Source of the DNA: Amycolatopsis sp. NBC_01480
GTDB lineage: Bacteria > Actinomycetota > Actinomycetes > Mycobacteriales > Pseudonocardiaceae
Reading direction: 5' to 3'
Length of the DNA: 64,000 nucleotides
NCBI RefSeq assembly: GCF_036227205.1
Contig: NZ_CP109442.1
Coordinates: 9,238,001 to 9,302,000, forward strand
Part shown: positions 23,001 through 33,300 of the stretch, one piece after another
Position numbering within the stretch: the first letter of the stretch is position 1
Layout: each line of letters begins with the position of its first letter
Position numbers and translations under genes: made by a program
Notes under the pieces: generated by a model
Told to the model about the DNA's origin: nothing
What the model saw: the letters and a program-made list of their open reading frames with translations, nothing else
Database searches by the model: none

Positions 23001-26000
23001 TTTCCCGTCTCCTCCTTCTCTTCGGTCCAGGCGACGACGTACTCGCGCTCAGGCCGCCCGGGCAGATTCGTGACGTCGGCGCTGTGCACGTGGTGCTCGC
23101 GTCCACCCGCGCGCACGGTCAGCTCGTCCGGCGAGGCCGCCACCACCTCGAAGTCCCGCGGCTCGCCCCGCAACCCGGTGCCCAGCAGCTTCGCCACGGC
23201 TTCCTTGGCGGTCCAGAAGCGCGCGAACCAGCGGTCCCGGTCGCCCACCTGAGCCGCCAGCAGCGCCTGCTCGCCGGCGCCCAGCGCCGCGTCCACAGTG
23301 GACTCAGGTCGCGGCTTGACCTCTTCGACGTCGATGCCGCACGGCCCGTACCGGGCGATCGCGACCCCGGCTTCGGCGCGGTGGGCCAAGGAAATCGTCA
23401 ACGGCGGCAGCGTACGCCCGTACGCCCCGGTCGCCAGGGGACGACCGGCCTCATCGTTGCCGATGCGCAGCTCGGCCGGGAACATCTCGCTCTCCCCGTC
23501 GGCCCACAGGAACCGGCGCACGGCGTCCTTCGCCGCGATCCGGCCGAGCAGCCACTGGCGGCGGCCACGGGGCGGACGGCTGTCGTACGCCTCGCGTTCG
23601 GCGCCCGCGAGGTAGTTGCGCATGATCAGCTCGCGCGTGGCCAGGTCCGGCCACTGCTCGTGCACCAGGACCCAGCCGCCGGGCTGCGGCTTCGACAGCG
23701 TCGCGCGCTCCGGGGTCCGGTCGGACTGACGGATGTCGGGGTTGCTGTCGAACCGCCGGTCGCGCCAGCCGGCGAACTCCGCCCAGACCCGTCCCTGGTG
23801 GACCAGCTGCATGTCGGCCTCGAGGAACTCCTCGGTGAGCGAGGTGATCCGCACCAGGCATTCGAGCCGCTCCCCCGGCGCCGGATGCGCGCCGTGGAAC
23901 CGGATCTCGCGCATGGCCACCGGGAAAACGGTGGTGCGCTCGGGCAGCCGGGCCATGATCCAGTAACCCAGCACCTGGCCGACGTTGTCGAGCAGCGCCC
24001 CGGGGGCGGGCGGGGTGGTCAGCTCGGCGCGCACGTGGCGTTCGCCGATCGCGGTCAGCTCGGTGACACCCTGGAACCGCGGCCCGTGGAACATCCAGCG
24101 GTCCTCGTACAGTTCGGCGGCGGTAGTCGTCGGCGTTTGCTCAGCCGAGGCGGGAAACTGCCAGGGCGCGGGCGGATTCGCCGGGTAGGCCGGGGCCAGC
24201 TCGACCACGGCCTGCGAATAGCCGCCCAGCGACGCGAGCACCCGGCCCCGGCCCTGCGGCAGGACCCGCACCGGCACCGAAACCGCGGGCGTCGCGGTGA
24301 TCCACTGGTTCAGCCGGACGTCGTGCACCGCGACCGCGTGCCGGCCGGGCGCGGTCTGCTCCGCGAAGCCCATCAGATGGTGGATCACCGTGGTGGCCGG
24401 CACGATCGGCCAGCGGTCGGCCACCTCCGCCTGCGGCGGCTGCTTAAAGAAGCAGTGGTCGACCAGGTACGGCATCGTTTCGACCGACACCGCCAGCGTG
24501 GTCCGCAGCTCCTTCGGCGGCGCGAGACGCCGTGACGGCGCGCCCCGGGTGGTGAGCACTGTGGACGCGAGATCGGCGGTGTCCTTGAGCAGGGCGGCGA
24601 ATTCGGCGGCCAGCGGTGACCCGTCGGCCAACCCGCTCAGTCCGTCCACTGTGGACGTGTTGAGCCGCGCGCCGACCTCTGCGCGCGTCCTGGCGTCCAG
24701 CGAGACCAGCCGTCCGCCGAGGTCGAGCTTGACCGGCGTCCGCGGTGCCTTCGGTTGGCCCGGCAGCGCCGCGACGTCGACCGGCGCGCCGTCGACCCAC
24801 AGCGCGGTCGCGACCCGGCGCAGCTGGGCCAGCCCCGGCCGGTGCGCGGAGTGCGCCGAAACCACCAGGTGCTCGCTGCCGTGCAGGGTGTCGCCGATCA
24901 GCGAGCCGAGCTGCCCGGCGCCGAGCTGGACGAACGCGCGGAACCCGGCCGCGTACATCGCCTCGACCGTGGGCCGGAACCGCACCGGCTCCAGCAGGTG
25001 CCGCACGAACAGGTCCCGGATCTCCGCCGGCTCGGCCGGGTACTCCGACGCCGTGGTCGCCGACCAGACCGGCAGTTTCGCGGGATGCAGCGTGTAGCGC
25101 TCGGCCGCGGCGCGGATCGGGCCGAGGTAGGGGCTCAGCATCGGGGTGTGGAAGCCGGTGCGGAACGGCAGCACCTGCGTGATGATCCCGGCGTCGCGAA
25201 AGCGCGTGACCAGCTCGCCGACCTCGTCGGACGGTCCGCAGATCATCGACTGGTTGGGCGAGTTGTCGTGGGACAGCACCACGTCCTCGCGGCCGGCCAG
25301 CTCGTCGAGCACCCGGGCGGCGGGCGCGCCGACCACGGCGAAGGCCAGGCCGGGCACGACCAGCGCGTCCGGGTCGAACCCGGCCAGGAACGCGTCCACC
25401 TCGTCGGCGGCGTGCAGCCCGGCCGCGGCCATCGCGGTCCACTCGCCGAGGCTGTGGCCCGCCAGCGCGTCCGGGACCACGCCGAGCCGGGCCAGCGCCG
25501 CGTCGAGCAGCCGGCCCAGCTCGAACACCGCGGTGCCCTGCCGTCCGACGTCGCCGACCACCACATCCCGGTGCCGCCAGGGCAGGCCGAAGTGGCGCGC
25601 GAGGTCCCCGCAGTTCAGCGTCAGCTCGGACTCCAGCCCGGGGAAGACGAACGCGAGCCGCCCGCCGCCCGGGCCGAGCAGCGGCCGGTCGGCGAACCAG
25701 ACGTCGTTGCGCCCGCGCCACGGCTTTCCCCGGCTGACGGCCTTGCGGGCCAGCGCGAGCCGTTTCTCCGTCGGGTCGACGATGCCGAGCCGGACCGGGC
25801 CATTGCCCTCGGGCGCGACCAGCACCGCCGAATCCGCGCCGGACAACGTTTCCCGCAGCGCTTCGACAGTCGGGGCGGCCAGCCGCAGCACGCGTTCGGC
25901 CTCGTGCACGATCACCGGCGCCGGGCGCGGGGCCTGTTCGAGCACGACGTGCGCGTTGATCCCGCCGAACCCGAACGCGTTGACCGCGGCCCGGCGCATC

Positions 26001-27319
26001 GGCGCGTCCCAGGGCTTGGCCACGTCGAGCGTGGCGAACCGGGTCTTCGCAAGGCCGGGGTGCGGGTCCTCGCAGTGCAGGGTCGGCAGCAGTTTTCCGT
26101 GGTGCACGGCCAATGCGGCCTTGATCAGCCCGGCGATCCCGGCCGCGGGCATGGTGTGCCCGATCATCGACTTGACCGAGCCCAGCACCGCGCTGCCGTT
26201 CGCGCCGAAAACCTCGGCGAGGGTGGCGAGTTCGGCGCCGTCCCCGGCCGGCGTCGCCGTGCCGTGCGCCTCCAGCAGGCCGATCGAATCCGGGTCGGCC
26301 GGGTCCACTCCGGCCGCGGCCCAGGCCTGGCGCACCGCCCGGACCTGACCGCCGGAGTCGGGGCTGGCCAGGCTCGCGGTCCGGCCGTCCGAGGCGACAC
26401 CGGTCCCGGTGATCACGGCGTACACGCGGTCACCGTCCCGTTCGGCGTCGGCCAGCCGCTTGAGCACCACGACCCCGGTGCCCTCGCCGATCAGCACGCC
26501 GTCGGCGTCCCGGTGGAACGGCCGGATCCGCTCGGACGGCGAAAGCGCGCCGAGCTGGCTGAACACACTCCAGAACGTGATGTCGTGGCAGTGGTGCACC
26601 CCGCCGGCGAGCACGACGTCGCAGCGATTCGATTCAAGCTCCCGCACGGCGTGGTCAACGGCGATCAGTGAGGACGCGCAGGCAGCGTCCACTGTGTACG
26701 CCGGGCCGCGCAGGTCGAGCCGGTTGGCCAGCCGGGACGCGGCGAGGTTCGGCACCAGCCCGATGGCGGACTCCGGCGCCTCCGGGCCGAGCTGGTCGGT
26801 GAACGCCTGGCGGACCGCGTCGAGCCGGGTTTGATCGAGGTCCGGCAGCAGTTCGCCGAGCGTGTGGACGAGCTGGCTCGCGGTGCGGACCCGCTGATCG
26901 AGCCGCGCCAGGCCCGGGGTGAGATAGCCGCCACGGCCGAGGATGACGCCGACCCGGGCTCGGTCGGCGGGCAGCCGGTCCGCGCCGCCCGCGTCCGCGA
27001 GCGCCTGCGCCGCGACCCGCAGCGCGATCAGCTGGTCGGGCTCGGTGGCGGGCACCGAGTTCGGCATGATCCCGAACCCGGTGACGTCCACTTCAGCCAG
27101 TTCGTCGACAAAACCGCCGCGCCGGCAGTAGACGCGGTCGGCACGCCGGTCGGCTTCGGGCTGGTAGTACGCGCTGTCCCACTTTCCCGGCGGCACCTCG
27201 GTGATCGCGTCGACGCCGCCGAGCAGGTTCCGCCAGTACGCGTCGAGGTCGGGCGCGCCGGGGAAGAGCACCGACATGCCGACGATCGCCACCTGCTGGG
27301 CTTGAGGCACGGACGTCAC
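22997..27319 (-). CDS. Iterative type I PKS subunit 2: KS-AT-DH-phosphopantetheinyl transferase
   Basis: 1440 aa from a GTG overlapping the previous stop as GTGA. The KS (about 8-445) has DAACASS (C214), EAHGTATPAGDG and the GHT histidine. The acyltransferase (about 560-830) has AGHSLGE (S623) and GFHTPM. A double-hotdog dehydratase (about 930-1200) has DHCFF (H955) and LLDNVGQ (D1111). A C-terminal Sfp-type phosphopantetheinyl transferase has GIDVEE (D1330) and FWTAKEAVAK. There is no ACP, KR or ER, so it must work with subunit 1. The KS-AT-DH-PPTase order recalls PUFA and enediyne synthases, where a PPTase is fused to the synthase. The catalytic residues look intact. Confidence 0.9.
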   Translation of the reverse strand: MTSVPQAQQVAIVGMSVLFPGAPDLDAYWRNLLGGVDAITEVPPGKWDSAYYQPEADRRADRVYCRRGGFVDELAEVDVTGFGIMPNSVPATEPDQLIALRVAAQALADAGGADRLPADRARVGVILGRGGYLTPGLARLDQRVRTASQLVHTLGELLPDLDQTRLDAVRQAFTDQLGPEAPESAIGLVPNLAASRLANRLDLRGPAYTVDAACASSLIAVDHAVRELESNRCDVVLAGGVHHCHDITFWSVFSQLGALSPSERIRPFHRDADGVLIGEGTGVVVLKRLADAERDGDRVYAVITGTGVASDGRTASLASPDSGGQVRAVRQAWAAAGVDPADPDSIGLLEAHGTATPAGDGAELATLAEVFGANGSAVLGSVKSMIGHTMPAAGIAGLIKAALAVHHGKLLPTLHCEDPHPGLAKTRFATLDVAKPWDAPMRRAAVNAFGFGGINAHVVLEQAPRPAPVIVHEAERVLRLAAPTVEALRETLSGADSAVLVAPEGNGPVRLGIVDPTEKRLALARKAVSRGKPWRGRNDVWFADRPLLGPGGGRLAFVFPGLESELTLNCGDLARHFGLPWRHRDVVVGDVGRQGTAVFELGRLLDAALARLGVVPDALAGHSLGEWTAMAAAGLHAADEVDAFLAGFDPDALVVPGLAFAVVGAPAARVLDELAGREDVVLSHDNSPNQSMICGPSDEVGELVTRFRDAGIITQVLPFRTGFHTPMLSPYLGPIRAAAERYTLHPAKLPVWSATTASEYPAEPAEIRDLFVRHLLEPVRFRPTVEAMYAAGFRAFVQLGAGQLGSLIGDTLHGSEHLVVSAHSAHRPGLAQLRRVATALWVDGAPVDVAALPGQPKAPRTPVKLDLGGRLVSLDARTRAEVGARLNTSTVDGLSGLADGSPLAAEFAALLKDTADLASTVLTTRGAPSRRLAPPKELRTTLAVSVETMPYLVDHCFFKQPPQAEVADRWPIVPATTVIHHLMGFAEQTAPGRHAVAVHDVRLNQWITATPAVSVPVRVLPQGRGRVLASLGGYSQAVVELAPAYPANPPAPWQFPASAEQTPTTTAAELYEDRWMFHGPRFQGVTELTAIGERHVRAELTTPPAPGALLDNVGQVLGYWIMARLPERTTVFPVAMREIRFHGAHPAPGERLECLVRITSLTEEFLEADMQLVHQGRVWAEFAGWRDRRFDSNPDIRQSDRTPERATLSKPQPGGWVLVHEQWPDLATRELIMRNYLAGAEREAYDSRPPRGRRQWLLGRIAAKDAVRRFLWADGESEMFPAELRIGNDEAGRPLATGAYGRTLPPLTISLAHRAEAGVAIARYGPCGIDVEEVKPRPESTVDAALGAGEQALLAAQVGDRDRWFARFWTAKEAVAKLLGTGLRGEPRDFEVVAASPDELTVRAGGREHHVHSADVTNLPGRPEREYVVAWTEEKEETGK

Positions 27320-30300
27320 CAGCCCGACGCGGTGTAGACGACGGCGGCGGTCTCCGGCCGGCCCCAGGCCAGCTCGCGCAGCAGGCCGAGAGTGCCCTCC
27401 TCCGGGTCGATCAGCCCGATGCCGCGACGGGCGTAGTCGCGCATCAGCTCGGGGGTGACCATGCCGTCGTTGGTGCCGGTCGGGGCCCACGGTCCCCAGT
27501 GGACGGTCACCGCACGCCCGGCCGGCCAGCCGCGGCCGAGCGTCTCCAGCGCGTCGTTCGCCGCGGCGTAGTCCGATTGCCCGCGATTGCCCAGCGTCGC
27601 CGCGATACTGCCGAAGAGCACCACGAACTTGGGCTCCCCCGGCAGGTCCGCGGTCGCCTCCAGCAGCGTCCGCGCGCCGTCGACCTTCGTGCCGTACACC
27701 CGCTCGAACGACTCCGGCGACTTCTGCGCGATCAGCTTGTCCTCGATCACGCCGGCCGCGTAGACGATGCCGTCGAGGCGGCCGTGCTCGGCGTGGATCT
27801 CCTTGACCGCGCGGTGCACGGCCTCGGCGTCCAGCATGTCGACGGACTGGTACCGCACCGGGCTGCCGAGCGCTTCGAGCCGTTCGAGGGTGCCGCGGAC
27901 CTCGCGTTCGCCGAGGATGCGCCGCACCGCGCGTTCGATCTCGGCCGGGACCTTGTGGCCATCCGCGATCAGGGCGGCCCGGAGTTCCTTGGCGTCCTTC
28001 GCCTGCGGGTACTCGTCCTCGGCGGGAGGCACCGGCGTCCGGCCGAGCAGCTCGATCCGGCAGCGCGACGCGGCGGCCAGCGTGGTGGCGAACCGCGCGG
28101 TGATCCCCTTCGCCCCGCCGACCAGCAGGACGACGGAGCCGCGGTCCAGCCCGGCGGCGGTGGCCTCGGCCGCGCCGTCCCCGGCCGGTCCCGCGCCGCT
28201 GCTGCCGAGCAGGCCCAGGCTTTCCGGCGTCATCCGGAGGCCGCGCCGGGTGCCGCCGCGCAGCACCACGGGCTCACGATCCACAGTGGACAGCTCCGCG
28301 ACCAGCCCCGCGGCGATCTCGCTGATTTCCGTGCCCGGCGGGTGTTCCACGACGCGGGCGAGCGCGTCCGGGTACTCACGGGCGACGCTGCGGTAGAACC
28401 CGCGCAGGCCCTCCCCCGGCCCCGAGGTCAGCAGCCAGCGGGGGTTGCCGTCGAGCGCGGCGCGGTAGGCCGGGAAGGCCTCCGGCAGCACCGGCCCGGC
28501 CGCCGGTTCCGGCAGGTGCAGGACGCCGTCGAACCCGGGCCGGACGTCCTCGGCGATCTCCGCCTCCGCGCCCAGCCCGGTCAGCCGCTCGCGGACGGCC
28601 TCGGCCAACGGTCCTGGGCCGAGCAGGAGAAACCTGCGTCCCGCCACGTCCGGGGTGCCGGTGGGGGCCAGTTCGAACTCGCTCATCACCAGCCGCTTGG
28701 GCGCGACGATCTGCGGCGCGGCCTCCTCCGGCTCGGGCTGCGCCGCCGTGATCTCCGGCGCGGTCTGCTCAGGCGCTGTCGTCCCGGAGATCAGCTCGGC
28801 AATCGTCGCCGCGGTACGGGCCTTCGCGAGTTCCTCGACGTCACCGCCGATCTCCAGACTCAGCCGCGTCGCCAGCTCACCGGCGATCTCCGCCCGTTTA
28901 ATCGAATCGACGCTCAGGTCCGCTTCAAGATCAAGGTCCGGCTCGATCATCTCCACCGGATACCCGGTCCGCTCCCCGATCACCTCGATCACCGTCTCCA
29001 GCACCGAGCGCCCCAATGTGGCGTTCGGTGCGTGGAATGAGGGCTGGGCGCGCAGCGCCTCCGTCGAGGGTGGTGGTGGGGCAGAGGTTGGAGCAACCAA
29101 CGCCACATTGGGGCGCTGCGCACCAATCAGGTCGGCGACGGCCGCTGCGGTGCGGGCCTTCGAAAGCTCCTCGACGTCACCGCCGATCTCCAGGCCCAGC
29201 CGCGTCGCCAGCTCACCGGCGATCTCCGCCCGTTTGATCGAATCGACGCTCAGGTCCGCTTCAAGATCAAGGTCCGGCTCGATCATCTCCACCGGATACC
29301 CGGTCCGCTCCCCGATCACCTCGATCACCGTCTCCAGCACCGAACGCTCCGGCGCCACCACCGGAATTTCGGGCACTACGACCGGTGCAAGCTCCGGAGC
29401 AGCGACAGCGAGCGGCACCGGCGCGGCCTCGAACACCGGCGCGGCGGCCGGGTCGGCGCCGAGGTAGCCGAGCAGGACGTCCCGCTGGGCCGCGATCATC
29501 TCCCGGCTGGTGCGCAGGAAGTCGGCGACCATCGCCTCGGCGCCGCCCGCCGGGGAGCCGGGCTGGGGTGTGGTCACGAGAACCTCCGGGAGACGCTGGG
29601 CGGGGTGCAGGGCCGCGGCCGGGATCGTACCGTCCGCGGTGCGGACCAGCTGGCCGTCGACTGTCCAACCAGGACGCTTCGGACGTTTCGCCTTCGCCGC
29701 GTCGACCGCGTCCCGGCCGCGGAACAGCCAGCCGGTCTCCACGGCCGTGCCGGAGACGGCCAGCGCGGCCAGTGCGCCGAGGAACCCGGCCAGCCCGCGC
29801 CGTCCCGGCTGCTCCAGCCCCACAGTCCGGTGTGGACGGTCGCCGAGAATCGCCTCGACCTGCCGGGCCAGCACCGCACCGGGCCCGGCTTCGACGAACA
29901 CCCTGGCCCCGGCCGCGTACATCGCCTCGACCTGGTCGACGAACCGGACCGGCGAGCCGAGCTGGGCGGCCAGCCCGGCGCGGACCTCGTCCGGATCCGC
30001 CGGATACGGCGCCGCGGTGCGGTTTCCGTACACCGGAACAGCAGGAGCGGTGACGTCGAACGCCGCCAGCGTCCGGCCGAACGACGTGCCCGCGGCGGCG
30101 ACCAGCGGACTGTGGAACGCGCACGCCACGGCGATCCGCTTCGCGCCGAGCCCGGCGGCACGCAGGTGCTCGATTGCGGCCTCGACGGCGGCAGTCGGCC
30201 CGGAGATCACCGTCTGCCGGGGCGAATTGTGGTTGGCCGGCACGACTTCGGCGAGGCCGGCGTCGGCGAGGGCCTTCTCGACGTCCGGTGCGGACGCGGC

Positions 30301-33300
30301 GACCGCGGCCATCGCGCCCGGATCCCCTTCGGGCACCGCGTCGAGGATCGCCTCGGCCCGCGCGTGGCTGGCGCGCAGCAACGCGTCCGGGGTCAGGGAG
30401 CCGGCCGCGGCCAGCGCGGTGAGCTCGCCGTAGCTGTGCCCGCCGAGCATGGCCGGCCGGACGCCCGCCCGGGTCAGCAGCCGGAACGCGGCCAGCCCGG
30501 CCAGGCCGAGCGCGGGCTGGGCGACGCGGGTGTCGGTGACGCGGTCGGCCGCGGCCTGGCGCGCGGGCTCGCCGAACACCGCCGGGCCGAACACGGCGTC
30601 GGCAGTGGCCGGGTCGAGCCGGAGATAACGGTGCAGCTCGGGGAAAGTGACGAACAGCTCGGCGAGCATGCCGGGCCGCTGGCTGCCCTGCCCGGGGAAC
30701 AGCACCGCGACCTCGCCCGGTTCGGCGCCGTCCGCCCGGAGCACGCCGGGTGCGTCGGCCCCGGTGAGCGCCTGGCGCAGGAGCCCGGCCAGTTCGTCCA
30801 CAGTGGACGCGACGAGCGCGAGCCGGACCCGCGCCCCCGAAGCGACGGCGGCCTCGGCCCGGCGCGAAGCGCTCAGCGCCAGGTCCCGCAGTCGCCACGG
30901 CTGATGCCCGGCGGGCACGTCGTCGACGAGCGCGAGCAGATCGCGCACCGCCCCATCGGCCGTGAAGGTGAACAGCTCGGCCGGCCATTCGTCGCCGACC
31001 TGGGCCGGCGGGACCCCGTCGGCGTGCGCGCCGAGCACCACGTGGAAGTTCGTGCCGCCGAAGCCGAACGCGCTGACCCCGGCGATCCGCTCGGCGGGCG
31101 GCGCGGCCCACGGCTGCGCCGCCGCCTGGAACACGAACGGGCTCGTTTCGGGGTCCCAGGCCGGGTTCGGCGAAGCCACGTGCAGAGTCGGCGGTTTCAC
31201 ACCGGTGTGCACGGCGAGCGCGGCCTTGATCAGCCCGGCCAGGCCCGCGGCGCACTTGGTGTGCCCGATCTGCGACTTCACCGAGCCGATCGCGCAGCCG
31301 CCCGGCGCGGCCCCGGCCTCGGTGAACACCTGCGTCAGCGTGCCCAGCTCGGTCCGGTCGCCGACCACGGTGCCGGTGCCGTGCGCCTCGACCAGCCCGA
31401 CCTGCGCGGGTGAAACGCCGGCGTTGCGGTACGCGCGGGTGAGCGCGTTGTGCTGGCCTTCCGGGCGCGGCGCGGTGAGGCCGAGCGCGCGGCCGTCACT
31501 GGCGGCGCCGACGCCCTTGATCACCGCGTACACCCGGTCTCCGTCGCGGTCCGCGTCGGAGAGCCGCTTCAACGCGAGGCAAGCGACGCCTTCGCCGAGC
31601 GCGATCCCGTCGGCCGCGCTGTCGAACGTCGCCGAGCGGCCGGTCGGGGAAAGCGCGTGCGCCGAGGCGAACAGGAGGTAGTCGTTGATGCCGTTGTGCA
31701 GGTCGGCGCCGCCGCACAGGACGAGGTCGCTGGTGCCGCCGGCGAGTTCCTTGCAGGCGGCGTCGACCGCGGTGAGCGAGGACGCGCAGGCCGCGTCGAC
31801 GGTGTAGTTGGCGCCGCCGAGGTCGAGCCGGTTGGCGATGCGCCCGGCGATGACGTTGGCCAGCACGCCCGGGAACGAGTCCTCGGTGAGCCGGGGCAGC
31901 TGCTCGTCGAGCCCGGCCGGCAGCTCGCCGATGTACGCGGGCAGGACCGAGCGCAACGTCATGGCGTTGGACAGGTCGCTACCGGCTTCGGCGCCGAACA
32001 CCACCGAGGTCCGCGAGCGGTCGAACGCGCGGTCCGCGTACCCGGCGTCGGCGAGCGCGCGGTGCGCGGCTTCGAGCGCCAGCAGCTGCACGGGCTCGAT
32101 GGCGGCCAAAGAGGACGGCGGGATGCCGTACTGCAGCGGGTCGAACCCGATCTCCGGGAGGAAGCCGCCCCACCGGGACGGGGTGCGCTCGCCCTGGCCG
32201 TCCGGGTCGTAGTAGAGCGAGGTGTCCCAGCGCTGCGGCGGCACCTCGGTGACCGCGTTCGCGCCGGCCAGCACGTTCGCCCAGAACGTGGCGAGGTCCG
32301 GCGCCTGCGGGAACATGCAGGCCATCCCGACGATCGCGATGTCGAGTGGTTCCGGCGCGGGCGGTTCCGGCGCGCAGACGCCGAAGGTGGCGGCCCGAGC
32401 GCGCAGGAAGGCGTTCGCGCCGTCGCCGACCGAGGTGTGCAGGTCCGCGATCGTGGTGACGGCCGAGCGCAGCACCGCCACCTCGCCGGCCATGAACATG
32501 CCCTCGGCCAGCTGCCGGTCTTCGCCGACCTCGCGCAGGTCCGCGCCGACGCGCTCGATTCCCTTGCTGGCCAGGCGAAGCCGGCCGACGTTGAGGGTCT
32601 CCAGCTGCTCCCAGGCGTCCCGGCTGGGCACCCCGCGCTCGGCGAGCCCGGCCTTGACCGCCGCGTACTCCTCGGTGAACGGGCTGCGCACGCAGCGGGT
32701 GGCGTGCCCGGGCGCGGTCTCCAGCAGGTCGGTGTGCTCGGCGTCGAGCAGCTGCCGCTGGAACAGCGGGAGCACGGCGCCGGCGTCGACCGACTCGCGG
32801 GTGAACAGGTACGCGGTGCCCATCAGCACGCCGATCGCGGCGCCCCGCTCGGCCACCGGCGCGGCGAGCGCGGCGACCATCGCCGCGGAGCGCTCGTCGT
32901 GGATCCCGCCGGCGAACAGGATCTGCAGCTCGCGCGCGGCTCCCGGCGTGCCCGCCAGGAAGTCCTGGAGGACCCCGAGCTGGGCTTCCCACAACGGAAA
33001 GCTCGTGCGCGGCCCGACGTGGCCACCGCATTCCGAGCCTTCGAAGACGAACTTGCGCGCGCCGGCTTCGAGGAACTGCTTGAGCAGCCCGGGAGACGGC
33101 ACGTGCAGGAAGGTCGCGATGCCCACCGCTTCGAGGTCGGCGGCCTGCGCCGGGCGGCCCCCGGCGATGATCGCGTGCGAGGGGCGCAGCTCCCGGATGA
33201 CCTCGAGCTGCGCGGCCTTGACGTCGTCGGCGGCGAAGCCGAGCACGCCGACGCCCCACGGCGCGTCGCCGACCGCGTCGCGGGTCCGCACCAAGACTTC

